Shown: positions 40,772 through 49,266 of the stretch, piece by piece
Numbering within the stretch: the first letter of the stretch is position 1
How the letters are laid out: each line of letters begins with the position of its first letter
DNA from: Kineosporia babensis
GTDB lineage: Bacteria; Actinomycetota; Actinomycetes; Actinomycetales; Kineosporiaceae
Direction: 5' to 3'
Assembly: GCF_021129305.1 (NCBI RefSeq)
Contig: NZ_JAJOMB010000017.1
Location: 62,001-126,000 of the forward strand
DNA: 64,000 nt
The notes under the pieces: model-generated
The model's input: the letters and a program-made list of their open reading frames with translations, nothing else
What the model was told of the DNA's origin: nothing
Database searches by the model: none
Translations under genes and position numbers: made by a program

Positions 40772-42127
40772 CGGGGTGCCCTGACCTGGGCAAAGATGGC
40801 TGATCTGGCGTAGCTGACCCTGGATGCTGGGCGGGCACGACCTTAGTTGATCATGGATTTTGTCTAGGAACCCGTGATCGCAGAAGGCCGTGCCCGTGGA
40901 GCTATCCAACATCATCCTGCCCTCGTTCGGCCAGTCCTCGGCCCCGGATCGTGTCTGCTCTGATGTCACGCACGGTGAGGTCGAGAGTGTCGCCGTGGTG
41001 CTGGCCCGGGTGCCTGACCCGCGGAAGGCTCGTGGTGTGCGCCATGGAGTGTTCGGTTTGTTGATGGCGGTCCTGGTGGCGGTCCTGGCCGGTGCGGAAA
41101 CGACGATCGAGATCGCTGAGCATGTGCAGGATCTCAGCGGCCGGCAGCGGCGGGCGATCGGATTGAAGCGGGCAAAGGCGCCGAGCCTGTCCACGATCCG
41201 GCGTTTCCTGATGGTCCTGGACCAGCAGGTCCTGCAGGCGGCCCTGAACGTGTGGGCCCAGGCCCATGCTGCGCGGATCGCTGCGAACCGCAGCGGGTTA
41301 CGGCACTTCGCGGTGGACGGGAAGTCGATGCGGGGCGCCGCCTGCAAGGGCCGCCCGAAACCGCATCTCCTGGGAGTCCTGGACGTCGGGGCCGGCCTGT
41401 TCGTCGGCCAGCTGCCGGTCGCGGCCAAGACCAACGAGATCGGCATGTTCACGCAGGTCCTGGACCAGATCGATAACCTGGACGGGGTACTGGTCTCGGC
41501 CGATGCGATGCATACTCAGACCGCTCACGCCGAGTACCTTCACGAGCGTGGAGCCGGTCTGCTGGTCGGGGTGAAAGGCAACCAGCCCACCCTGTTCGAG
41601 CAGGTCACCGCCCTGCCCTGGGACGACGTCCCGATCGGGGACACCCAGATCGGGACCCGCCTGCATCACCGGATCGAAAAGCGCGTGGTGAAGGTGACCT
41701 CGATCGGATACCAGGACGAGCAGATCGCCTTCGCGCACGCCCGGCAAGTTGCCCAGGTCACCCGCTACATCAAGCGCAAGACCCGCACCGGCCGCCGCTG
41801 GTACTGGAAGAAGCTCGAGACCGCCTACTATCTTTGCACTCTCGACCAGATCCGGGTCCCGGCCACGCGGCTGGCCCAGGCTGTCCGTGAGCACTGGATG
41901 ATCGAGTCCTGGCACTGGTCACGCGACGTGACATTCCGGGAAGATTCCCACCGTGCCCGCAGCGGCAACATCGCCGCCAACCTCGCCGCGCTCCGCAACA
42001 CCGCCATCAGCCTGCTCCACCTGGCCGGCACTACCCAGATCGCCCGCAACCTCCGCGGCCTCGCCCGCAATCCCGACTACGCCATCAGCCTTCTGAACAG
42101 CCAAAACCCGACTTTGAACTAACCGTG
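40751..42127 (+). mobile_element. Complete ISAs1-family insertion sequence
   Basis: A 1377-bp element with 21-bp terminal inverted repeats (two mismatches) starting CACGGT, one full-length transposase, and a 9-bp target duplication CCCAGGACC. The intact duplication means the insertion is unrearranged and fairly recent. It sits between the GH13 gene and the AT-richer island. Confidence 0.88.
40890..42122 (+). CDS. ISAs1-family transposase
   Basis: A 410-residue DDE transposase (H-repeat-associated/ISAs1 type). The N-terminal DUF4372-like segment (ARVPDPRKARGVRHGVFGLL) is followed by the catalytic motifs FAVDGKSMRG, LVSADAMHTQ and IESWHWSRDVTFREDSHR. The frame is intact and starts with GTG 40890. 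Downstream it stops 5 bp before the right end. Confidence 0.92.
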   Translation: MPVELSNIILPSFGQSSAPDRVCSDVTHGEVESVAVVLARVPDPRKARGVRHGVFGLLMAVLVAVLAGAETTIEIAEHVQDLSGRQRRAIGLKRAKAPSLSTIRRFLMVLDQQVLQAALNVWAQAHAARIAANRSGLRHFAVDGKSMRGAACKGRPKPHLLGVLDVGAGLFVGQLPVAAKTNEIGMFTQVLDQIDNLDGVLVSADAMHTQTAHAEYLHERGAGLLVGVKGNQPTLFEQVTALPWDDVPIGDTQIGTRLHHRIEKRVVKVTSIGYQDEQIAFAHARQVAQVTRYIKRKTRTGRRWYWKKLETAYYLCTLDQIRVPATRLAQAVREHWMIESWHWSRDVTFREDSHRARSGNIAANLAALRNTAISLLHLAGTTQIARNLRGLARNPDYAISLLNSQNPTLN

Positions 42128-42136
42128 CCCAGGACC
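42107..42136. repeat. Right IS end with target-site duplication
   Basis: The right terminal repeat (42107-42127) is the inverted counterpart of 40751-40771. CCCAGGACC (42128-42136) repeats the left target copy. Confidence 0.85.
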
Positions 42137-42209
42137 GACAAGGAAGCCGGTGGCGTCCGAGAAGCCCGGCGTCGACTCTTGTTTCCGCCACCATCCGCCA
42201 CGTCTGCAA

Positions 42210-42632
42210 CTACCGAACGGGGTCTATCCAGTTACTCGACCGCTTGACCTCTTCTATCTGCTGAAGTTCGGCCGGGCTGACCCCGGGCCGATCGTCCACC
42301 TCTTCAGGTGGGTAGATATCTACGCCGGAAGGAACCCCCATGACAACGACGCCGCCATCCAGGAATCCTCCGACCCAGCCCAACCGAGATTCAAGATCAT
42401 CCATTGCTCTGGCCCGCACCACCTGCCCCTCCTGTAACCAGGGAGGAGGCGGGACATGGAGAGTGAACGATTGGTCAGCCCTCCTGGGAAAGACCCGTCC
42501 GACAAGACTGCGGAGAGCCAAATTTGCTTCTTCCATGGTGGTCACAGCAGCGGACTCCACAACGCCCGTCGAAGTTTCGAAAGAAACCGTATAGCGCCGA
42601 TCCAGCCGATAAGAAAGCCATGCTCGAATCAT
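42210..42632 (-). CDS. Hypothetical protein, 140 residues
   Basis: A soluble protein from ATG 42632, with a Tyr/Thr-rich start (RYTVSFETSTGVVES) and a Pro-rich middle (HVPPPPWLQEGQVV). No membrane segment or signal peptide. It lies in the AT-richer island. The tail ends ELQQIEEVKRSSNWIDPVR, near the IS, so a truncation at the 3' side by an earlier event cannot be excluded. Unknown family; possibly a partner of the secreted proteins next to it. Confidence 0.5.
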   Translation of the reverse strand: MIRAWLSYRLDRRYTVSFETSTGVVESAAVTTMEEANLALRSLVGRVFPRRADQSFTLHVPPPPWLQEGQVVRARAMDDLESRLGWVGGFLDGGVVVMGVPSGVDIYPPEEVDDRPGVSPAELQQIEEVKRSSNWIDPVR

Positions 42633-42716
42633 CCTACGAATCCTCGGAACTCAATACAAAAATTTCGTTCGGACGCTCTTCGACCAGTGGGGCCCGGACA
42701 CCGATCGGACCTGCAC

Positions 42717-43226
42717 CTACTCTCGATCACAGGCGACCGTGTCGGAACCGCTCCACCCTCGATAGGTAGTCCAGTAAGCCGTGATAATACCTTTTGTCCC
42801 GTAATTCTCGCCGGCAAAAATTAGGTCCTGATTATCTTTCGACCGATTGGACGTCACGACACACATTCGACGCTTCTGGCCACCAGGCGTCTGGTATTTC
42901 TTGACGTAGATCCAACCGCCCCACTTGTTCTCGTAGCGACTGCCGTTGTCGATGGCGCTCTTCCAGAGACCCTTGGCATAGCTTGTGGTTTCGTGATTCT
43001 CGGTTTTTCTCCCACCACCACCGATCTTGATGTGGTGGAGCCCGTAACTGGTCGTACCGGCGCGGAGCGGAGTCTTGTTACTCCCCGATCCGTACCAGCC
43101 GACGATCTGCGCGGACTTACCGGCAGGTCCGTCCTTGGGAGCGGAGGCAGAGGCCGGAGAGCCTGACGCGACGACCGCCAGCCCGACGCTCGCCACCAAC
43201 AGGCTACTGCTGCGCAGCCAGCGCAT
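42717..43226 (-). CDS. Secreted cysteine-poor protein, unknown function
   Basis: A 169-residue protein with a signal peptide (MRWLRSSSLLVASVGLAVVA then SGSPASASA), so the mature part is about 138 residues. It has a repetitive Gly/Lys/Tyr-rich body: QIVGWYGSGSNKTPLRAG, YGLHHIKIGGGGRKTENHET, and paired cysteines in MCVVTSNRS and TVACDRE. It has the look of a small secreted beta-rich effector. ATG 43226 is chosen because the signal peptide begins there; an upstream ATG at 43286 is possible. No family recognised. Confidence 0.6.
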   Translation of the reverse strand: MRWLRSSSLLVASVGLAVVASGSPASASAPKDGPAGKSAQIVGWYGSGSNKTPLRAGTTSYGLHHIKIGGGGRKTENHETTSYAKGLWKSAIDNGSRYENKWGGWIYVKKYQTPGGQKRRMCVVTSNRSKDNQDLIFAGENYGTKGIITAYWTTYRGWSGSDTVACDRE

Positions 43227-43320
43227 CGACACCGCCCCGACACCGGCCGGAGCCAATCTTTCCCATGTCATTTCGATCTTTCCCATCCCTGGTCGCTACG
43301 GTCCGATCTAAACTCTCGTC

Positions 43321-43905
43321 TCACTGCACAACGAGGAGAGCCCATTTCTGACGACCGACGTCCAGGTCCTGCTCGAGTCGAACAGCAGACCCGCTCTTGG
43401 CATCTCCCGCCGCCAGCACAAGAGTGGGGGACGATGTCGCGTACACGATCTGATCCAGGTCGGCGTACTGAAAACTCTGCTTACCGTTACCGACAGCGGA
43501 CTTCAGGAGCAGGGGCGCGCCGGGGCTGAAGCTGTTGACGGTCAAGGCCTTTCCTGGGTGGCCAACGTTGATCCACACCGGATAGCCGTTGATCTTGCCG
43601 ATCTGCCAGCGCTGATACTTGCTCGACGAAGAACACTTCTTCAGCACTGCCTTACCGTTACTGGTACTCATGCAGAATTTGTCACCGTCGGCCCGCAGTC
43701 GCAAGCGGTACTCGCGAACCGCACTGGCCCGAATGCCAGCCTCCGGCTCAGTTGTGACCTTCGCCGGTCCCGGACCGCCGGAACCGTGGGACCCGTCTTC
43801 CGCGTGAGCTGCAACAACGGGCACCGAGAACACCATCATCAATGCCGCTGCCATTACAAGCCGAATTCGTCTGCGCACCGTCCGCCACCATTCCGAAGAT
43901 TTCAC
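43321..43905 (-). CDS. Secreted ricin-B-lectin-like protein
   Basis: A 194-residue protein. The N-terminal hydrophobic segment (RRIRLVMAAALMMVFSVPVV then AAHAED) is a signal peptide. The mature part has beta-trefoil features: FCMSTSNGKAVLKKC, YQRWQIGKINGYPVWINVGH, QSFQYADLDQIVY and QKWALLVVQ, which follow the Q-x-W pattern of ricin-type lectins. Probably binds carbohydrate outside the cell. GTG 43905 gives the natural signal peptide; ATG 43950 would add 15 residues. It is adjacent to the other secreted gene, 94 bp away and on the same strand. Confidence 0.65.
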   Translation of the reverse strand: MKSSEWWRTVRRRIRLVMAAALMMVFSVPVVAAHAEDGSHGSGGPGPAKVTTEPEAGIRASAVREYRLRLRADGDKFCMSTSNGKAVLKKCSSSSKYQRWQIGKINGYPVWINVGHPGKALTVNSFSPGAPLLLKSAVGNGKQSFQYADLDQIVYATSSPTLVLAAGDAKSGSAVRLEQDLDVGRQKWALLVVQ

Positions 43906-44040
43906 CCCCGACCCATTCGCAACATATCGACAGCAGCATTTTCCCGTCAATAGCTTGGAATAAAGTCCGATTGATGTCCATCGGGCGTCAAATTACTTGA
44001 TTGCCGCACTTCATACGAATAATGTATTTAGTTGACTACG

Positions 44041-44103
44041 GGTCGCCCCGAAATGGGGTGACCGTCCGGTTCCGGCGGTGCGTTCGCACCGCCGGAACCG
44101 GAC
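44041..44103 (-). terminator. Double hairpin ending the alpha-glucoside permease operon
   Basis: GTCCGGTTCCGGCGGTGC and its complement form an 18-bp perfect stem (44064-44103), one base after the permease stop. A second hairpin (GGTCGCCCC-GAAAT-GGGGTGACC, 44041-44063) abuts it. Neither has a T-run. Confidence 0.75.
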
Positions 44104-44104
44104 T

Positions 44105-45004
44105 TCAGCCTTTGATCCCGCCGGCGGTCAGACCGCTGACGATCCGTCGCTGAAAGATCAGAACAACGATGACCAGCGGAATCGTGACGATCACACCGGC
44201 GGCCATGGTCTGGGTGTACGGGACGATGTGCGGACCGGCGGTGAAGTTGACGATCGCCACCGTGGACGGAGCCACTGCCGTGTCTCCCTTGGAAAGTACG
44301 CTGGAGAGCAGGTACTCGTTCCAGGAGGCCAGGAACACCAGGATCGCCGTGGTGAACATGGCCGGAGCCGCCAACGGAATGATCACCTTCCGGAACGCCT
44401 GAAGCGGCGTGCAGCCGTCGACTTTCGCTGCCTCCTCAAGTTCCCAGGGCATGTCGGCGAAGAAGCTGGTAAGGGTGTAGACCGCCAGCGGAAGGGCGAA
44501 CGAGACCTGCGGCAGGATCAGGCCGTGGTAGGTGCCCAGCCAGCCGAAATCGCCGAACAGCTGGAACAGCGGGGTCAGAATGGCCACGCCCGGGAACATG
44601 GACGCACCCAGAATGGCTGCGAGGACGATGGACTTCCCCCGGAAGACCAGGCGGGACAAGGCGTATCCGGCGAACACCGCGATCACCATCGACAGGACTG
44701 TGACCGAGACACTGATGATCAGGCTGTTGACCAGCGACCGGCCGAACGCGTTGAACTCCGTGTCGAAGGCGTAGCGAAAGTTGTCCATGGTCACATCGGT
44801 GAACCACGGTGTGTTGTCGAAGGTGTTGGCATTGTCCCGGAAAGCCAGCACCAGCATCCAGTAGAACGGGGCCAGACACCAGAAGACGATCGCAGCGATC
44901 GCTACCAGATTGCCGATCCGGCCCCAGTCGTAACCCTTCTTGTAGGTGACGATCGGGCGCGACTCGCGGGGGGCTTCGGCTGTCTCCACGGCTGCAGTGC
45001 TCAT
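44105..45004 (-). CDS. Carbohydrate ABC transporter permease (MalG/AglG type)
   Basis: A 299-residue inner-membrane permease with six helices. The EAA loop reads ELEEAAKVDGCTPLQAFRKVIIPLAAPAM, the contact site for the ATPase. It overlaps the other permease by ATGA. The ATP-binding subunit is not in the window; as in many actinobacteria a shared MsiK-type ATPase elsewhere would drive transport. Confidence 0.93.
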   Translation of the reverse strand: MSTAAVETAEAPRESRPIVTYKKGYDWGRIGNLVAIAAIVFWCLAPFYWMLVLAFRDNANTFDNTPWFTDVTMDNFRYAFDTEFNAFGRSLVNSLIISVSVTVLSMVIAVFAGYALSRLVFRGKSIVLAAILGASMFPGVAILTPLFQLFGDFGWLGTYHGLILPQVSFALPLAVYTLTSFFADMPWELEEAAKVDGCTPLQAFRKVIIPLAAPAMFTTAILVFLASWNEYLLSSVLSKGDTAVAPSTVAIVNFTAGPHIVPYTQTMAAGVIVTIPLVIVVLIFQRRIVSGLTAGGIKG

Positions 45005-46014
45005 CGCGTACCCCTGTCGACGATGTTGGCGTTGAACAGGCGCACCAGCGCCAGAGCAATCGCAAAGATCAGGACGAACGTGATGGTAGAGAGTGCGGCT
45101 GCCGAATTAAGTTTACTGGCAAGCTCTTTGACCACCAATATGGATATCGTCTGGGTACCGTTCGAGCCCTGGGTGAGCACCCACGGCAGGTCGTACATCC
45201 GCAGGACGTCCAGCGCCCGGAAGATCACTGCCACCGCCAGCGCCGGTTTGACCAGCGGCAGGGTGATCCGCCAGAACCGCTGCCAGGCGTTCGCCCCGTC
45301 CACCTTGGCCGACTCGTAGACCTCGCTGCTGATGCCCTGCAGCCCGGCCAGGATCAGCAGGGCGATGAACGGCGTGGTCTTCCAGACATCGGCGATCACG
45401 ATCGCCATCCGGGCCGGGCCGGCCTCCGATGTCCAGGCGAAACTGGTTCCCAGAACGTTGTTCAGCACGCCCTGCGGGTCGAAGATGACCACCCAGAGCT
45501 TCGCGATCACGGCGGTCGGCACCGCCCACGGAATCAGCACCGCCACGCGGACCAGCGAGCGGCCGCGGAACGCCTGGTGCATCATCAGGGCGAACAGCAT
45601 GCCGATGATGACCTCGATGATCACCGTGACCACGGTGAAGCCCAGAGTCACCCAGACCGAGTCCCAGAACTGAGATCCGAGATTTCCGGCCGGGCAGCTC
45701 TCGGTTCCGCCACCGACCGCGTTACAGCGCTGGAGGATCCAGTGCGCGTAGTTGGCGGTCCCGTTCCAGTCGTTGCCCTCGTTGAACAGCCCGGTGGAGT
45801 CGTCCAGACCCGGGTCGGTGAGGAACGACTTGTAAATGGCGTTGAGAACCGGATAGCCGACGATCAGCGCCAGCATGATCATGGTGGGACCGAGCAGGTA
45901 CAACGCCATCCGGCCGTCGCCCGAGTGCAGACCACCGTTCCTACCGCTGCGCTTTCGCCGATTCTTCCGCCCGCGTGCAGCGTTCTCCGCGATCGGTTCG
46001 GAGACAATGCTCAT
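45001..46014 (-). CDS. Carbohydrate ABC transporter permease (MalF/AglF type)
   Basis: A 337-residue permease with six helices after a basic N-terminus. The EAA loop is SSEVYESAKVDGANAWQRFWRITLPLVKPAL. GGAG lies just before the ATG. The downstream permease overlaps it by 4 bp, while a hairpin separates it from the binding-protein gene upstream. Confidence 0.93.
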   Translation of the reverse strand: MSIVSEPIAENAARGRKNRRKRSGRNGGLHSGDGRMALYLLGPTMIMLALIVGYPVLNAIYKSFLTDPGLDDSTGLFNEGNDWNGTANYAHWILQRCNAVGGGTESCPAGNLGSQFWDSVWVTLGFTVVTVIIEVIIGMLFALMMHQAFRGRSLVRVAVLIPWAVPTAVIAKLWVVIFDPQGVLNNVLGTSFAWTSEAGPARMAIVIADVWKTTPFIALLILAGLQGISSEVYESAKVDGANAWQRFWRITLPLVKPALAVAVIFRALDVLRMYDLPWVLTQGSNGTQTISILVVKELASKLNSAAALSTITFVLIFAIALALVRLFNANIVDRGTR

Positions 46015-46102
46015 CAGCTGCTCCTGAATACTTGTGCCACGGGCTCAGACGTCCCGCCGGGCCCGGAGGACGACACCGGCCGGAACGTGATACGCAACTG
46101 CA

Positions 46103-46138
46103 GGCAGGTATCACGAAGCCCTGATCGTGATACCTGCC
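46103..46138 (-). promoter_or_regulatory. Intercistronic hairpin between binding protein and permease genes
   Basis: GGCAGGTATCACGA and TCGTGATACCTGCC form a perfect 14-bp stem with an 8-base loop, in a 149-bp gap. Such elements protect upstream mRNA and cut permease expression, as in malE-malF type operons. CGTGATAC also recurs at 46086-46093. Confidence 0.6.
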
Positions 46139-46163
46139 CGATGATGCAGAAGCGACGGTCCGA

Positions 46164-47444
46164 TCAGCCCCCGGCAGCAGCCGAATTGATCGATGCAGCC
46201 ATGTCCTTCAGAGCGTCCGCAGTGCTCGACTTACCCTGCAGGGCAGCGTAGGCATTGGTCTGGATCGCCTGGGTAACCGCCGGGTAGAACGGCGTGACCG
46301 GGCGGGGAACCGCGGTACTGATGCTCTCCTTGAGGGTGGCCAGATAGCCGAATTCCTCATTCAGTTCAGCGTCGTCGTAGAGCGAGGCGATGACCGGTGC
46401 CTTGGCTCCCTTGACCAGGCTGTTGCGCTGGATCTCTTCCGACTGCAGGAATTTCAGGAAGTCCAGAGCACTGGCCTGGTTCTTGGAATATGCACTGATC
46501 GCTGCGCTGTGCCCGCCCAGGGTTGAGGCACCCCCGCCCTCCGGGCCGGGCAGCGGAGCCACCCCGAACTTGCCCTTGACCTTAGAGTCCCCGCTCAACT
46601 GGGCATAGGCGTACGGCCAGTTACGCAGATACATCAGGTCACCGGCGGCGAACGCGTTCAGGCTCTCGGTCTCCTTGAAGCCGAGGGCCTCCTTGGGGAT
46701 GTACCCATCCTTGAACCCGTTCACGAGGAAGTCGAGCCCGCTGGCAGCCTGGGCGGAGTCGACCGCCGCGCTCTTGCCGTCCTCACTCACGATGGTGCCG
46801 CCGGCTGCGTTGATAGCCTCCGAGGCATTCACCGTCAGACCCTCGTAGGAGGCGAGCTGACCTGCGTAGCAGCCCGGCTTGGAGCCGGTGATCGTTCCGC
46901 TGGTGGTCTTGCCCTCGCACGAGGTGATCAGTTCCTCCCAGGTCTTGGGAGCCTCCTTCACCAGGTCCGTACGGTAGTAGAGCAGACCGCCGTCGGAGTC
47001 GTAAGGGGCGGCATACTGCGTACCGTTGTAGGTGGCGGCCTCAACCGTGGCCGGGATCAGCGTGCCCTGGTCGATGGCGAGATCGCCCTTGAGCGGGACG
47101 ATCCAGCCCTTGGCCGCGAACTCGGCGGTCCAGACCACATCGACGGTGACTACGTCGTAGTCCGGGTCCTTCGCCTGAAAATGCTGCTGCAAATCGGAAA
47201 GCTGCTGGTCGGCAGCATCAGACTGCTGCTTGATGGTGACCTGCTCGTCGGGGTGGGCCTTGTTCCACTCCTCGGCGACGAACGGCATGATGCCGCTCAG
47301 ATCCTTACCGGTGACGAATGTGAATGGCCCTCGGCCAGTATTGGTCTCGCCTGCGGAGTCGCTGTCGCTGCCGCCCCCACAGGCGCTCAGCACCAGAACA
47401 GAACTTAGAACACCCGCAAGGGCAGCGGCACCTTTGCCTCGCAT
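46164..47444 (-). CDS. Sugar-binding lipoprotein of an ABC importer
   Basis: A 426-residue extracellular solute-binding protein (family 1, MalE-like). The signal peptide ends in LSAC with Cys22 as the lipidated residue. Blocks typical of the family: FVTGKDLSGIMPFVAEEWNK, YAAPYDSDGGLLYYRTDL and FGVAPLPGPEGGGASTLGG. It captures an alpha-glucoside for the two permeases. First gene of the transporter unit, behind a good promoter with an operator. Confidence 0.93.
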   Translation of the reverse strand: MRGKGAAALAGVLSSVLVLSACGGGSDSDSAGETNTGRGPFTFVTGKDLSGIMPFVAEEWNKAHPDEQVTIKQQSDAADQQLSDLQQHFQAKDPDYDVVTVDVVWTAEFAAKGWIVPLKGDLAIDQGTLIPATVEAATYNGTQYAAPYDSDGGLLYYRTDLVKEAPKTWEELITSCEGKTTSGTITGSKPGCYAGQLASYEGLTVNASEAINAAGGTIVSEDGKSAAVDSAQAASGLDFLVNGFKDGYIPKEALGFKETESLNAFAAGDLMYLRNWPYAYAQLSGDSKVKGKFGVAPLPGPEGGGASTLGGHSAAISAYSKNQASALDFLKFLQSEEIQRNSLVKGAKAPVIASLYDDAELNEEFGYLATLKESISTAVPRPVTPFYPAVTQAIQTNAYAALQGKSSTADALKDMAASINSAAAGG

Positions 47445-47495
47445 GACCTGCGTCCTTTCCGTCGGGACCGGACCTGTCGATTCGTTTCGACTATT

Positions 47496-47530
47496 TCAGG
47501 GAAGTTAAGACCTCCCTGACCAGCTGTCAA
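47496..47530 (-). promoter_or_regulatory. Promoter and operator of the sugar transporter operon
   Basis: On the minus strand TTGACA (47525-47530) and TAACTT (47502-47507) are separated by 17 bp, an excellent housekeeping promoter. An inverted repeat TCAGGGA-N10-TCCCTGA (47496-47502, 47513-47519) covers the -10 and spacer, so the LacI-type repressor encoded upstream could block it. Confidence 0.65.
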
Positions 47531-47590
47531 CGGAGGTAAACCTACTGCGATCCACCATTTATTGATGAGCGTTCAGCTAACTTCTGGTGA

Positions 47591-48649
47591 TCACTGCAGG
47601 TACCGCCGTTGCTGGGACGTAGAACTCCCCGGATGATGATCGGTAGTTGGGTTGGGCCCACATGAGCCCCGAAGATTCAGTTCCCCCTGGAAGAGCAATT
47701 GGCGCGCCGGGGCAGCGTCACCGTCCAGTCGGCGCAGCAGAAGATCCACTGCGGCCTGCCCGATCTGGACCGCCGAAGGGCCGACCGTGCTCATCGGCGG
47801 CGTGGTCAGCTCGGCCACGTGCGGTGCCATGTCGATGCAGATCACCGAAAGGTCTTCGGGAATCCGGCGGCCGTTCTCGGCCGCGGCCCGCATCAGGCCG
47901 GGAACCACGTGTTCACTGAAAACCACGATGGCCGAAACTTGTGGATCCGCACCGGCCAATGCCGCAAATGCAGTTCTGCCCCCTTCCACCGATTCTTCGG
48001 CCGCCACCGGAATCATGGTGGCCCCGACCCTCCCGGCTGCCTCTTCGAGCTCTTTGCCCAGTCGGGCCCCGTCTCCCCCTTCCACCTCGGACATCGCATC
48101 GACGAATCCCAGTTTCCGGTGCCCCAGTTCGCTCAGGTGTTCCACCGCCAGCCGGGCCGAGTGGGCGAAATCCGTTGCGATGTAGTCCAGCCCGTCCGGC
48201 TCGGCGTTGTGCCCGATCATCGCGAACGGCACCTCGGCCCGGGCCAGCACCTGAATCCGCGGATCGTCCGGGCGCACATCCAGCACCAGCACCCCGTCGA
48301 CCAGCCCCTGGCCGGCGAACTGGGCCAGGTCGTCGGCGGCCTCCACCCCGGCGGTCCAGAGCATCAGGTGATAACCCCGCTCCTGGGCATGATCGGAGGC
48401 ACCCAGGATGTATTCGAGGGCGCTCAGGCGTGGGCTGGCGGTCTGGGCCGGCAGCAGCAGCGCGATGATCCGGCTGCGCTTGCTCTTCAGCCCCCGGGCG
48501 AACGCGTTCGGGGTGTAGCCCAGGTCGAGCATGGCCTGCTCGATCCGCTCCCGGGTGGACAGCGAGATCGGCCGGGTCCCGGAAAGGGCGTACGACACGG
48601 TGCTGACCGACACGCCCGCCAGACGAGCGACATCCGCCATCGTTGCCAC
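47591..48649 (-). CDS. LacI-family repressor of the alpha-glucoside genes
   Basis: A 352-residue regulator. The N-terminal helix-turn-helix reads MADVARLAGVSVSTVSYALS with the hinge GYTPNAFARGLKSKRS. The periplasmic-binding-like domain follows (IIALLLPAQ, FAMIGHNAEPDGLDYIATDF, DLSVICIDMAPHVAELTTP). GTG 48649 is the start because GAGG stands 6 bases upstream; ATG 48640 is possible. It is immediately upstream of the binding-protein gene on the same strand. Confidence 0.9.
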   Translation of the reverse strand: MATMADVARLAGVSVSTVSYALSGTRPISLSTRERIEQAMLDLGYTPNAFARGLKSKRSRIIALLLPAQTASPRLSALEYILGASDHAQERGYHLMLWTAGVEAADDLAQFAGQGLVDGVLVLDVRPDDPRIQVLARAEVPFAMIGHNAEPDGLDYIATDFAHSARLAVEHLSELGHRKLGFVDAMSEVEGGDGARLGKELEEAAGRVGATMIPVAAEESVEGGRTAFAALAGADPQVSAIVVFSEHVVPGLMRAAAENGRRIPEDLSVICIDMAPHVAELTTPPMSTVGPSAVQIGQAAVDLLLRRLDGDAAPARQLLFQGELNLRGSCGPNPTTDHHPGSSTSQQRRYLQ

Positions 48650-48719
48650 AGCGCACCTCATCTCCGAAAGGCGTCGACGCTGACCGCACCTTCGTTTCGC
48701 CGATGTTACGGCGAACAGT

Positions 48720-49211
48720 TCAGCGCCGGTAGGTGTCCGGGCGCCGAGCCTCGATCTCGCCCAGCGTCCCCTTCAGCCGGGCCAGCGCCTTCGGTCTGCT
48801 GGTGGGGGCGGTGGGCTGCAGCAGGGCGGGTGGAACATCGATCAGCGAGCCGTCTTTCAGCACCACCCGGATGGACTCCGAACCCTTGATGCCGGACGCG
48901 ATCTCGATCCGGTCGATCTGCGGCCAGGGCGCCCAGCGCTCGCGCAGCAGGTAGCGCACGGCCACGCCCTCGTCGTCGACCTCGAGGTACATCCGCAGGC
49001 AGCCCATGGCCACGGCGAAGAGCCCGACGGCGACCGCCCCGAGAATGCCCCGGGCGGTGGACGGCACGTCGAGATAGATGGCGACGAAGGCACAGACACA
49101 GACCGCCAGCATCACCAGCGCCACCAGTTGCACCGGGATGCGTCTGAGCAGGGGCGGCAGTGCAGCCGGGCCGGAGTCCGGCTCGGGACGGTCATCGGCA
49201 GCGTCGACCAC
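48720..49211 (-). CDS. Membrane protein with PH-like domain
   Basis: A 163-residue protein with two membrane helices (about 25-48 and 54-72), then a bacterial PH-like beta domain (about 75-140: VDDEGVAVRYLLRERWAPWP, IRVVLKDGSLIDVPPALLQP). Typical of small actinobacterial DUF-type PH proteins. It is 71 bp from the divergent-side LacI start. Function unknown. Confidence 0.75.
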   Translation of the reverse strand: MVDAADDRPEPDSGPAALPPLLRRIPVQLVALVMLAVCVCAFVAIYLDVPSTARGILGAVAVGLFAVAMGCLRMYLEVDDEGVAVRYLLRERWAPWPQIDRIEIASGIKGSESIRVVLKDGSLIDVPPALLQPTAPTSRPKALARLKGTLGEIEARRPDTYRR

Positions 49212-49266
49212 GGCCCCACCTTACGGCCATCCGGGCGCCTTTGATCAAGACCGCGGTCAAATCCCT

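Larger units (their letters stand above)
42137..44040. other. AT-richer genomic island
   Basis: Base composition drops clearly: sampled 60-base lines are 45% GC at 42601, 62% at 43861 and 40% at 43981, against about 70% in the flanking genes. It holds three minus-strand genes with no match to the alpha-glucoside genes on both sides, next to a complete IS. Signs of horizontal transfer are strong, although no integrase or outer repeat was found. Confidence 0.65.

Noticed and set aside
42137-44040. Island as an integrative element with attachment sites
   Set aside because: No integrase, tRNA gene or flanking direct repeats other than the IS duplication were found.
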